From: Actinernus sp. WN-2022
Taxonomy: Eukaryota > Cnidaria > Anthozoa > Actiniaria > Actinernidae
Length of the DNA stretch: 64,000 nt
Direction: 5' to 3'
Assembly: GCA_030867875.1 (NCBI GenBank)
Contig: JAOWCC010000019.1
Coordinates: 36,871,976-36,935,975 of the forward strand
The notes beneath the pieces were generated by a model, which was given only the letters and a program-made list of their open reading frames with translations, was not told the origin of the DNA and ran no database searches. Made by a program: the position numbers and the translations under genes. Of this stretch, positions 55,298-64,000 are shown piece by piece. Each line of letters opens with the position of its first letter. Position 1 is the stretch's first letter.

Positions 55298-56061
55298 TCA
55301 CTGATACACTGCACGAATATTTGCAGACAACAGTTTCCTCTTAAGTGCAGCTGCAGTCTTGTTATTCAGTGGTCCTATTTCCACACGCAGCGGGACATTC
55401 ATCCCTCCTCCTTTTCTAAACCTTCCTAGAGGATCTGGAAATGGTTCACCAGTAGCAATTCTGTTGGTAAAAACAATTAACTGAACTGTAAAGTCAAAAT
55501 CGTTATTTAAAGTAAAAACGGTAAGGGCTATTTTAAGATTGCCCGGGTAAGAATAATTCCAATGTGAAACCGGACTTTTGTACTTATTTTGTTTGTTCCA
55601 AGGATTTGGAGAGGGTCACGCTTAATTAGGATTTATTTAAATCACGGGTTTAAAAGGCCGTTTAAATCCATGTGCTCGATTAACCTAGTCATTCCCCACT
55701 AATTAAGCGCTTCACCTTTCACTCTGACCCTGGTTTAGGTTAGATTCCCGAACGCGTGGGCAAAAGTGAGTTGAGTACTGACTCGGGTAACGGCTCGATC
55801 TCTTACAAATCTTCAAACTTACCCAGTCATAGTTACAGTAGATCTTGAAACAGGCCAGAGAATTGGAACCACGTCTTTTTGAATATGGCCAAGTCGCCCT
55901 CTGTCAGATTTCCTTAGCACTTGGAAAGCTTCTCCTTTCTCTCCACGCTTGCGCTCTAGAACAAATTCGTCCTCATTTCGGTTTAGAGAAAATCTACACT
56001 CGTGGTAGCCTTTGACCACAGCGTCAAAACTTAGCCTCACAGCGTCAGACCCCTCCGCCAT
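55298..56061 (-). CDS. Small HIRAN-like protein, two exons, intact
   Basis: Exon 1 runs from ATG 56061 to 55823 (donor GTAAGT); exon 2 runs from 55460 (acceptor TTTTACCAACAG) to the stop at 55298. Together they give 133 residues with no defect: MAEGSDAVRLSFDAVVKGYH, ECRFSLNRNEDEFVLERKRG, VLRKSDRGRLGHIQKDVVP, TVTMTGIATGEPFPDPLG and NVPLRVEIGPLNNKTAAA. The VVKGYHECRF, charged middle, GHIQKDVVPIL and VTG order resembles a HIRAN domain, a DNA-end-binding fold of Rad5/HLTF enzymes that also occurs alone in many animal proteins. The ATCGAT-rich tract lies directly upstream as a possible promoter element. This is the cleanest gene in the window. Confidence 0.65.
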
Positions 56062-56154
56062 TTCAGTACGTGATATACGACTAATGAACAGTTTTACTCT
56101 GATATGCCGCAGTAAAACGATCCATGGCTATTCTATCTATATATTACGTTACAA

Positions 56155-56325
56155 ATAATAATCGATAAAAAACGATAAAAATCGTTAAAAATCGATTAAT
56201 TAGCCAGCGAAAAATTTGTGACTATCGATTTTTATCGATTACCGATAGTACTCGATATTAATCGATTAAAATCGATTTATCGATTAGCTTTCCGATGATC
56301 GATTTTGATCGATTAGTTACGCCGG
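56155..56325. promoter_or_regulatory. ATCGAT-rich tract upstream of the HIRAN-like gene
   Basis: Nearly every 10-20 bp carries ATCGAT or ATCG-A/T-rich variants (AAAATCGATT, TTTATCGATT, ACTATCGATT). ATCGAT is palindromic, so sites read on both strands. It resembles DRE-type core sites (TATCGATA), but could be simple microsatellite decay. Confidence 0.45.
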
Positions 56326-56532
56326 GAAAATAGAGAATACACTTTAAAATATAATCGGAAATAAAGTTGGATTCGAAGCGGCATAGTTTATTTAACGGGA
56401 GGTAACAACTCTAAGAAGGGCTGTTTTAGCAGTACCATGTTTTTTAGGATTGCTCTCCCGGAAATCCCGACTTTTGGGGGTCTTCTACCGAAAGTTACTA
56501 AAAGCCTATAAATTCTCCCGAAACAGTACCCT

Positions 56533-56671
56533 GGTTCCAGAGGTTTTCTAGAGAGAGAACAGTCGCGGAGAAAGACCCGCGAAGCGGCGATCAGCGTGCT
56601 GCAAAGCAGCGAACTGCGCAGCGCGCTGATCGCTGCTTCGCAGCTGTTCTCTCTAGAAAACCTCTGGAACC
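56533..56671. mobile_element. ~139-bp hairpin MITE
   Basis: GGTTCCAGAGGTTTTCTAGA at 56533 is matched by TCTAGAAAACCTCTGGAACC ending at 56671. Inside, CGGCGATCAGCGTGCTG pairs with CAGCGCGCTGATCGCTG. A 13-bp direct repeat CCGAAACAG[TC]ACC lies at both flanks (56518 and 56678), possibly a target-site duplication. Confidence 0.8.
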
Positions 56672-56679
56672 ACGGTACC

Positions 56680-57279
56680 GAAACAGCACCTCAGGAGCAC
56701 GGGTTCGGAATTATATATTCAGCTCCCGACAATGTTAGTCCAAGTGTACAGCTTGCTTCTCGATGGTACGTCGTTAATGAACTGTTATTCAGCCCAATAT
56801 ATCAAAAATTTGGGGAAATCAAGTTCTTTAATCTGTTCCCACATGAGCTGCAACAGATAGATCTTTGTGATTTGCGTACAGCGAATGGAAGAATTCCGGT
56901 CTATTTTGGTCCAAAGCCGCCTCCGGGAAAGCCAAACTACAACTCTCACAGAGTTTTACTGGTTTTCGCCCTTGAACTTTGCGGAGGACTGCTAAGAAGA
57001 AAGGAATTGGGAGAGAACAACTGTCTGGCAACAGATGCGTTCAAAAGAACTGGTGCTGCGATCAATGTTCACTGTGCAATCACTGGTCTTCCCCGCAAAC
57101 GAGGCGCTCATTTCGCCGTGACCCCCAGTGATGAGAAGCTTGTCCAGAATTTCGCTGAGGTCAAGGAAAATATCAGCCAACTCAAGACCCGACTTAGCAG
57201 CTTTATCCCACCATCGGGTTCATCCATTCCTACTGGCGGCCTAGACAAATCTCCAAAGGCCGAGTTGCCTAAAACTTAG
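56680..57279 (+). CDS. Unrecognised ~200-residue ORF after the hairpin MITE
   Basis: The open frame reads EHGFGIIYSAPDNVSPSVQL, RWYVVNELLFSPIYQKFGEI, FFNLFPHELQQIDLCDLRT, RIPVYFGPKPPPGKPNYNSH, VLLVFALELCGGLLRRKELG, then a helical NFAEVKENISQLKTRLSSF and TAG 57277-57279. The open frame continues leftward through the MITE without an ATG, so a true start is probably an acceptor such as CACCTCAG (56697) or is lost. It looks like one large exon under coding constraint; the domain is unknown to me. Confidence 0.5.
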   Translation, partial: ETAPQEHGFGIIYSAPDNVSPSVQLASRWYVVNELLFSPIYQKFGEIKFFNLFPHELQQIDLCDLRTANGRIPVYFGPKPPPGKPNYNSHRVLLVFALELCGGLLRRKELGENNCLATDAFKRTGAAINVHCAITGLPRKRGAHFAVTPSDEKLVQNFAEVKENISQLKTRLSSFIPPSGSSIPTGGLDKSPKAELPKT

Positions 57280-57369
57280 CAAAATAAGCGCGGGAGGATA
57301 ATTGCTTCAAATTTTAGAAGACGTATGCGACAAGAATAAATCTAATGTGGCTTCCATTCTCAGGTAGTG

Positions 57370-58400
57370 TATACCTGTGGCATTTTCATTGCGACATTGT
57401 TAAAAAAAATTTTTTACTACGAGTATCGCCATTTATGTGCCCTCCTGGGTATAATATACCCGAGGGTCACAGTCAAGTCACTTGGGTAGGGTATTCCTGT
57501 GGCTTTTTTATTTAAACATAATCGTTAAAATCCTTATTATTTTCCCCATAGAATATCGCCAATTATGTGCCCTCCTGGGTACTGAGGGTCACATTCAAGT
57601 CACTTGGGTAGTGTATACCTGTGGCTTTTTCATTGCAACACAATCGTTAAAATCTTTATTATTATTATCCCCATATAGAGTATCACCAATCATGTGCCCT
57701 CCTGGGTATAATATACCCGAGGGTCACAGTCAAGTCACTTGGGTAGGGTATTCCTGTGGCTTTTTTATTTAAACATAATCGTTAAAATCCTTATTATTTT
57801 CCCCATAGAATATCGCCAATTATGTGCCCTCCTGGGTACTGAGGGTCACATTCAAGTCACTTGGGTAGTGTATACCTGTGGCTTTTTCATTGCAACACAA
57901 TCGTTAAAATCTTTATTATTATTATCCCCATATAGAGTATCACCAATCATGTGCCCTCCTGGGTATAATATACCCGAGGGTCACAGTCAAGTCACTTGGG
58001 TGGGGTATTCCTGTGGCTTTTTTATTTAAACATAATCGTTAAAATCCTTATTATTTTCCCCATAGAATATCGCCAATTATGTGCCCTCCTGGGTAGAATA
58101 TACCTGAGGGTCACATTCAAGTCACTTGGGTAGTGTATACCTGTGGCTTTTTCATTGCAACATAATCATTAAAATCTTTATTATTATTTTCCACATAGAA
58201 TATCGCCAATTATTTGCCCTCCTGGGTAGAATATACCTGAGGTTACAGTCAAGTCACTTGGTATACCTGTGGCATTGTTAAAACATTTATTATTATTTTT
58301 CCCATAGTGTATCGCCAATTATGTGCCCTCCTGGTCACTTGGGTAGTGTAAACCTGTGACTTTTTCATTGCGACATTGTTAAAACCTTTATTATTATTTT
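57370..58400 (+). repeat. Two-monomer higher-order satellite (130 + 127 = 257 bp)
   Basis: Monomer starts TATCGCC/TATCACC at 57424, 57554, 57681, 57811, 57938, 58068, 58201 and 58310 give spacings 130, 127, 130, 127, 130, 133, 109. Alternate monomers are almost identical (257 bp apart) while neighbours differ, as in higher-order repeats. Common words: TGTGCCCTCCTGGGTA, GGGTCACAGTCAAGTCACTT, CCTGTGGCTTTTT. The duplicated 96-residue ORFs here follow from the repeat. Confidence 0.9.
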
Positions 58401-58650
58401 TAAACTCCAGATTTAAACTCTTTGTAAGCAGCTTGGACTTCGGTAGATATGGGCGCCGGAACTGGCGAAGAGCAATCATGGCCTTTGCGTTCTGTAAGTT
58501 TCTGTAGAGATATTTTTGTAGCAAAGGCTTGAATGGAAATGGGACACTTTACCTTGAATGTACATTGTAGGCATGCTTCCCGAGAGACTACACACTCCGA
58601 CTGCAATCCACACCTCCGTTTCGGCGAGTGTTTCTCTTCTTTAAAAAAAT
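58400..58650 (-). CDS. Cysteine-containing minus-strand ORF, hypothetical
   Basis: The minus-strand frame reads SPKRRCGLQSECVVSREACL, QCTFKVKCPISIQAFATK, TERKGHDCSSPVPAP to a stop at 58400. The cysteine spacing may indicate a zinc site; the frame upstream of about 58640 is poor. Low support. Confidence 0.25.
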
Positions 58651-59639
58651 AGACTTTGTAGAGATGAAACTTCAGCATAAGCCATATACAGATTGGGAAT
58701 GTAATCTGGATCTGTGGGGTCGTCACTTGCTTTACCTGAATGAATTAAACAGCGATTACGGTAAGTACACTGAAAAAAAGACATCACTTAAATCAAGTAG
58801 GTTCTTGTTTTCTTCCTCTTATGAGCGAGTGAAATTCACTAGAATGTAAGGTACTTCTACTAGTACATAGGCTGTATTGCCTAACATCTAGGAGACAATC
58901 TTATATTTCAAAAAACAATACTTAATATAAGTAGTTTTTCATTAGTTTTAGTTGGCCAATCTGCAATTAAGGTATAACATTCAGACATGATGTTTTGTTT
59001 TTAGTACATTCCCTTTAGATAGGTACATGTAGTAGCACCTAATATTTAGTTGAAACCATCAATGTCACATCCTTATTTCAAGTAATGAGCATGACATGAA
59101 CACTTAAGTTTAGTACAATAAACCTAAATTTTAGAGCATTTCCTAATGCCTTTTTTGTTTCCATTTTTTATGCCCTTCTAAGTGATGAGCTTGAATCACA
59201 GGTAACCGAAGCTCTGTAAGTGGCAATATTTACTAACATTTGTTTGGGATTTTTTAGACTTTTTTAGTCTGGAGCAGCTAGCTGCCGAAGAACTCTACCA
59301 AATCACTCATATTTGCAGCCATTTTGATTCGTGAGGATTAAAAGTTGTACAAACCGAAACCGTTGGTGCACGGTCAGACCTGGGCGCTGAATGCATTCCC
59401 GCATCGCTATCAGCTAAACCACAATCTTAACGCAAAATGCGGGATAAGCCGATTTTATAGCCTGCCTCAAGGAAGTCAGAATGGGTTTATGCAGTGAAAA
59501 ATGCCATACATTTCTGCAGAGCCTTACAATAGATTTGGCACCAGAAATAAAACATCAAGTGGTGCATAAATATATGCCCAGGTCCATAACTTCAGCAGAC
59601 TGCAACAATTGCCTGGAGAAATGACCCACTTTACCTGCA
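58651..59639. other. Unassigned DNA
   Basis: No gene recognised; the short ORF 58628-58849 (plus) overlaps the minus-strand candidate. Confidence 0.35.
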
Positions 59640-60015
59640 GGTTCCTAAGTCTAATACTCTAATACGGGGGACAGTGCATTTTCAGTTGCTGCTGTAAAAC
59701 TGTTAGAAACGCGTACTCTCTTAGCAGTTTTAAAGCCAACCTGAAAACGCATATATTTAATCAGTAGTAATTAGCTTCTCTGTTGTTGATTTATTACTTT
59801 ACATTGACTATGTATTTTATTGTTACTTTTTTCTTATTTAGACTTATATGGTTGTAAATAATATAGTTTGTAGATAATTGTATAGCTTATACAATTAATA
59901 TTTTATTCAATATTTTAAAATCTTAATTAATTAATAATTAATATAATTTAAGTAATTATAGATTTAGATATAATTTTTTTTCAATCTGTATTTGGATAGT
60001 GCTCCGAAAACATTA
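59640..60015 (+). mobile_element. 3' remnant of a LINE
   Basis: Degraded C-terminal coding words (GDSAFSVAAVKL, then SSFKANLKTHIFNQ with mutations) are followed by an AT-rich 3' region ending 'ggatagtgctccgaaaac' and (ATT)n near 60013. Only the last ~60 codons remain. Confidence 0.5.
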
Positions 60016-60064
60016 TTATTATTTAGACGAAGGGGATGTTAAAAGCATTTAATGTCCTGTTGAG

Positions 60065-60480
60065 CGTATTGTTGTGCTGAAGCCAAACTGCAAAGTTATG
60101 CTGCTGTGGAACAAGAGCGACGTACTGAGGAACGGCACTGCTGGTACCTACATTGGGAAACAAGGAGAACACACCATTGTTCGTTTTCCAGATGTTGGCA
60201 ATGTATATCTGAAGAGAAATATATGGGATAAGGAATCTTGCAGTAGGCAGGTGATTGGAAGCCGAACAGTTTCCTGTGCAATTGATGTCCGCTATAACAT
60301 GCCGTACATGTAAGTCGCAGGGATTGACTCTTTCCGCTGCTGTGGTACACTGTACAAAAGCATTTGTTCCGTGGTTAATTTATGTTGCCCTTACGCGTGT
60401 GAGAACGTCAGGCCATTTAAGAGTTTTGAATTTCAAACGTAATCAGCTACTGGGCTCCCCTTCCTGGATGTGTTAGCTAT
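60065..60480 (+). pseudogene. PIF1-like helicase, C-terminal part, frameshifted
   Basis: The first frame reads RIVVLKPNCKVMLLWNKSD, NGTAGTYIGKQGEHTIVRFP, the conserved block after helicase motif IV (VMLLxN...NGTxGxV). A one-base shift near 60250 leads to QFPVQLMSAITCRTCKSQGL (motif V; canonical xxTIHKSQG has become CRTCKSQG) and FVPWLIYVALTRVRTSGHLR (motif VI). Motifs I-III are absent, cut off by the LINE remnant on the left. PIF1-like helicases are 5'-3' DNA helicases; transposon-carried copies are frequent in animals. Confidence 0.7.
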
Positions 60481-60486
60481 AGCTTG

Positions 60487-61009
60487 TGCGAGGACCACTC
60501 ACAACTGACACTGAACCTGGCTTTGCGTTTTGCCGCAGTAATATTCTAGTAGAGGAAGACTTGATTGTTCTGGATAGTGGGTATGAAGAGCCTGGAGAGC
60601 CTGGAGAGCCTGGAGAGCAAGACGAGAGTCTACAACCAGGTGCGGTGTATGAAAGGATCGGTAATGTTATCCAAAGGCTGTTTCTGCAATGGATGCTTCG
60701 TGCTTGTCTGGCCTGCAAGCTGTCGAATGTGATGTGCTAGCAGAAGATGTTGTGGAAGTCCATGGAGTGGCTACCAACTCACTTGAAGTGATCCCCACAT
60801 CACTTGACCAGCTTTTTGCATCAGTGGTACCTGCAGATCGCGATTTTACTACCACAAAAAACACGCCATCCCAAAAGCGCATCAAAAGATCATCAGCTTC
60901 CAGTACAATTACTATGGATGCCATCAACGAGATGCATCTCATGGTGCTCCAGAAAGAAAGTCGGAAGCTGGATATGGAAATGGCTAACATACTTCTTCAA
61001 AGGCAGTAG
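60487..61009 (+). pseudogene. Tail of the helicase ORF and overlapping C-terminal ORF
   Basis: 60487-60740 continues FAFCRSNILVEEDLIVLDSG with three EPGEPG-type repeats. From 60689 another frame reads MDASCLSGLQAVECDVLAED and ends in a helical segment TITMDAINEMHLMVLQKESRK to TAG at about 61009. The last helix resembles C-terminal coiled coils of transposon accessory proteins. Relationship to the helicase is unsure. Confidence 0.35.
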
Positions 61010-61781
61010 CTAAATCTGGTAATAGAGGAGCTACAGGCCACCAGGAGTGCTTCAAATATTTATATGCCAGCTGCAAATAACTAGTAACTGTAAAATGCCT
61101 CTTTCTGTCAAAAAACTCTTTAAAAAACTCATTATTTAAGGCCAAGTAAAAAAAATAGGCTTGTTTATCATCTGTATTTTTTTAAGGATGCAATAGCAGG
61201 CATTTAAAAAAAAAAAATTATAATTTTCTTGTTTTTACTTTTTCTGAAATTGAAAATGACTGTTAATTCCTGACTGGTATATTTTTGGTCATACTTGATG
61301 CTCATATTGACATGCATTGGCTACTACAATAATATTATAAATAAGAGAAATAAAAAGGTTTAAAAAAAGGAAGCCCGTGGGGATGATATCAAAGATGTTT
61401 ATATTTCACTTGGCCTTTAAATTAGAAACAAGATAAATAACTCTTTGTATATTATAAATGTAGTATAATTTTGCAGCATTCAGTAGGTGTAAGTTCCCTC
61501 TTTTTCACCTTTATTACCTGGAAAATTATACATTATATGGCACAACTTAATTAGCAATAGCCATTTAAGGAAAACATTTTTTCGTAGGTATATAGTAAAT
61601 GTTATATGAAAGTGCCTATAAGCCCTTAAGCCAGTTATCTTTGATTTAAAAGACAAACTGGGAAACAAAATGACCAACATATAATAATAAATAACAATTC
61701 TAAAAATAATAATATTATAGTCTGCCAATTTCGTTTATTAACGAATCAAATTTCAGTGACGTCACGTAAGGGATAACCTAA
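61010..61781. other. AT-rich DNA, no gene
   Basis: Contains A8-A9 runs and several AATAAA-like words; may be a 3' untranslated region. Confidence 0.4.
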
Positions 61782-62015
61782 TTATTGGAGTGTCGCAGAT
61801 AAAGGATGGTTTCTTTCGGTTTGAGGAGAAATATCATTCGCCACAAGGCCAACAATGTAAATAATTCCAGCTCTACCAAAACGGTATCTTGCCCTGAGTT
61901 CACCCTCTGTGTACGCTGCTAAAGGATCTAACTCCCTACGGTAAACTCTTGGTCTTCTAGGTGGATTTAAATGCTCTAAGTTGTTATTTAAAAGGAGAAG
62001 TCTACGAGCAGCCAT
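61782..62015 (-). pseudogene. HARBI1-like transposase, N-terminal fragment
   Basis: ATG 62015 reads MAARRLLLLNNNLEHLNPPR, VYRRELDPLAAYTEGEL, RARYRFGRAGIIYIVGLVAN and ends NHPLSATLQ. The [LM]xxxxEGELRxRYRFxxxGIxxI pattern is the N-terminal helix region of PIF/Harbinger transposases. The DDE core is missing from the window on this strand. Confidence 0.6.
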
Positions 62016-62077
62016 GTTTTCTACATTTTTTATTCGGTGGATAAAAAGTTATACAACCTACCTAACCATGGATAACT

Positions 62078-62386
62078 TTATCCGCTAGATAGCGCTTTTG
62101 GCTGAGCTCCAGAATCTGGGCTGTTCTGCTGGTTAAGGAAAAGCCTTTCCCACTTTTTAACCTCGTCGATTTCATCAGCGGAAGACACGTCTGGTTCTGT
62201 GTCTTGCTCTTGGCTCCTCCTTTTGCGGGAATAACAGAGCACGGCTGAAACTAAAGGCATGCCCTCGTCGTCACTGATGCTGTGTAATGATTCTGTCTGA
62301 CTCTCAGTATAATAAGGACTTGGTGTACCGGACGAGGTCGTAGCTGAAGCGATGGTCTCCGATTCCTCTAGAACTAAACCATGCAC
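62078..62386 (-). CDS. Acidic ORF upstream of the HARBI1 fragment, hypothetical
   Basis: ATG 62386 reads MHGLVLEESETIASATTSSG, SISDDEGMPLVSAVLCYSRK, SSADEIDEVKKWERLFLNQQ and ends at 62078. Same strand as and 60 bp upstream of the HARBI1 fragment, so possibly part of the same element. Unrecognised. Confidence 0.35.
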   Translation of the reverse strand: MHGLVLEESETIASATTSSGTPSPYYTESQTESLHSISDDEGMPLVSAVLCYSRKRRSQEQDTEPDVSSADEIDEVKKWERLFLNQQNSPDSGAQPKALSSG

Positions 62387-62605
62387 CCATCTTGGGAAGG
62401 CTAAATAAATTTGAACCCCTCTTTAAAAAGGTAGTTAAGACCCCCTTTCAAAAAAAAACACATAAATAATGAACGTTCCTTTACAATACGTCGTTCAGTG
62501 AAGATGCCCGAAATTTTACAAGGAAAATTAGTTCCAGTTTCGGATGATCAATCCTCCATTAGAATACCGTTCACTTTGCAATAAAATAAAACAAATAATT
62601 CAGTA

Positions 62606-62917
62606 GGCCCTGTTTACAAGGAGAGGGTAACCCTCCTAGAATTCGAAGACCAGGGAAGCTATTAAAATGCTGCTTGTGGCGAGTTGGAACCAACAAATGA
62701 GACAAACTACAACACTGAAAAGCGAGCTAATTCAGCCAAAACACCGACATCCCGCCATTTTAAATATTTTTTAACGTTTGCGTGATGCCTTACTCGAGTT
62801 CAGCATGTGCCTACTCGGCGGGATTGCATGTGGAGGGAAGCTATCTTTTAACCTTTCTATTGATGTAGCAGGGTAATTCTTCTAGGAGGATTACCCTATC
62901 TCCATGTTAACATGGCC
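62606..62917. mobile_element. 312-bp MITE with TA target-site duplication
   Basis: Terminal inverted repeats of about 36 bp (GGCCCTGTTTACAAGGAGA at the left; TCTCCATGTTAACATGGCC at the right) are flanked by TA at 62604-62605 and 62918-62919. TA duplication points to Tc1/mariner-type mobilisation. No ORF. Confidence 0.8.
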
Positions 62918-62919
62918 TA

Positions 62920-63521
62920 ACTTCTTCAGGCATTCTGGCGCGCAAAATTGAAGCTTTTTTAATACCGACACATAATTCATTGCCGGTTCAATATAATGAT
63001 TGTGATTTATCTTACCCGGAATTTCCTGAAGCACATTCATAAAAGCTTGAATGATTGATTGAAGGAATCTCTTCGTTCAAGTCCATGAGGATTGTAATAT
63101 AAAGCCAGGACTGCAAAATAATATTTGCACACAAAGGCGCACACTGTATGTTGTTGCTTTGTACTAATTGTGAACCCGTACTCGAGACGACGACACATGT
63201 AAATCGTCTGTAAAATGACAAGCTGTCAATTAAGTCAACAAGTTTAGATTAACTTAGCGATAAACCCATCTTTTCAGGTCGGCTAACTTTTCTTTCTTCC
63301 TGCCGCCGTTGTCGGAGCAACTAACCACAGTTGAGTTTACTACCGTAAACCCTAAAATGCAGGTCACACTGAGTATGCCGTTAACTATAGTTAAATCCGC
63401 TTAACTATAGTAAACTTCGTCCAGTCTGACCTCAGCCATTGGTGCCGAGATGATGGTGGAAGTTTATCAGACTGTGGTATCAACTATTGTGGATCTAGTG
63501 AAGAGGGGAGGACGGAAATGA
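62920..63521. other. Unassigned DNA
   Basis: TTAACTATAG words occur near 63381-63412 as an inverted/direct mix. No gene. Confidence 0.35.
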
Positions 63522-63957
63522 AGCAGGGCATTCAATGTCCGAGATCTGCCAATAGAGGGACTGGCAAAATTGCGTTATGTGGGAGCCTGGACAGTGCGAA
63601 TGGTACTGAAGAAACAGTTGAAAGATGTCAAAGAAAATATAACTTCTACAGTCATCAGCCCCCATCAATCAGTTAAGAAGAGGCTTGAAATGAGTAACTT
63701 ACTGGAAGTATATATGATTGGAAATATCCAACAAGAGACCAGTTACCCTGGAACACTATCTGTAACTGAGGAGAGGCAATATCGGAGCAGAGGCCTTTGT
63801 CACATCGAAGACACAGCCTATGAGTCCTTCGTTGAGTTGGAAGTTTTGAGAGTGAGTAATCTGAATCATGGAAAATTACAACAGCACAGAGAGGGAATAA
63901 TTCAGCTAGCTCTTGAAGACATTAGAGAAGATGGTAATTTAATGACGAAATGGGAAT
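63522..63957 (+). CDS. Unrecognised ORF or exon at the right edge
   Basis: The open frame after TGA 63519 reads SRAFNVRDLPIEGLAKLRYV, GAWTVRMVLKKQLKDVKEN, KKRLEMSNLLEVYMIGNIQQ, RSRGLCHIEDTAYESFVELE and HREGIIQLALEDIREDG to TAA. One good 145-codon frame, mixed alpha-helical composition, likely part of a transposon-associated or lineage-specific gene continuing outside the window on the left of the stop or by splicing. Confidence 0.45.
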
Positions 63958-64000
63958 AATGCTTTCCAACATGACATCTTGCAGAACAAGCAGGTATATA

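Noticed and set aside
57482..58029. Two identical 96-residue ORFs
   Set aside because: They fall wholly within the 257-bp higher-order satellite.
60096..60990. Minus-strand ORFs in the helicase region
   Set aside because: They are antisense to recognisable helicase motifs and show no motif of their own.

Overview
The window looks like a piece of a metazoan genome, most likely an anthozoan cnidarian such as a stony coral or sea anemone. Evidence: short exons with GT-AG introns, AT-rich intergenic DNA, many animal-type transposon families (HARBI1-like, ISL2EU-like, MADF accessory protein, tyrosine-recombinase/DUF3504 proteins, LINEs, Ty1/copia, PIF1-like helicase, Ulp1 protease), MITEs and satellites, and no bacterial operon features. 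The species cannot be fixed from sequence alone; 'cnidarian' is an inference from family composition.

Layout. 1-6 kb is pure repeat: a 324-bp tandem repeat with RFX/X-box-like palindromes, a degenerate satellite on a ~180-bp register, and a ~2.9-kb imperfect inverted repeat. 6.1-6.7 kb holds short exons that spell a signal-peptide-like start followed by a duplicated 57-nt in-phase exon. 6.8-9.4 kb is a long tyrosine-recombinase-like gene broken by two in-frame stops, followed by direct repeats. 10.7-12.5 kb is a decayed LINE with a 134-bp MITE inside it.

16.6-30.1 kb contains exons I group as putative gene A (+ strand), whose supposed introns have taken in a minus-strand L1/Tx1-like LINE (19.9-22.7 kb) and a truncated copia element with a recognisable 5' LTR (24.3-26.3 kb). 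The last three exons (27.3, 28.5, 30.0 kb) are well supported, because putative gene B (36.7-40.2 kb) repeats the same exon order, intron phases and protein motifs: the two are paralogues of an unrecognised family. Just after gene A's stop codon lies an 11-bp minisatellite (30.2-31.2 kb). Between A and B are a HARBI1 transposase pseudogene, seven 256-bp tandem units each carrying a tRNA-like sequence, and an ISL2EU-like transposase with one stop codon.

41.5-48.4 kb is transposon graveyard: a TIR MITE, a MADF accessory gene split by a LINE, a DUF3504 (Crypton-type) fragment and small ORFs. 50-55 kb holds a Ulp1-type protease relic with in-frame 30-residue repeats, a zinc-cluster/DUF6589-like relic disrupted by a 7-nt duplication, and a homeodomain-helix-like exon. 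The best intact gene is a two-exon, 133-residue HIRAN-like protein on the minus strand (56061-55298). The rest is a two-phase 257-bp higher-order satellite (57.4-58.4 kb), a LINE tail, a PIF1-like helicase C-terminus, a HARBI1 N-terminal fragment, a TA-flanked MITE and an unrecognised ORF at the right edge.

Most coding sequence here is transposon-derived and broken. The host-like genes that may be functional are the small signal-peptide gene, genes A and B and the HIRAN-like gene. All exon limits were read by eye from splice consensus and reading phase; no database search or transcript evidence was available.
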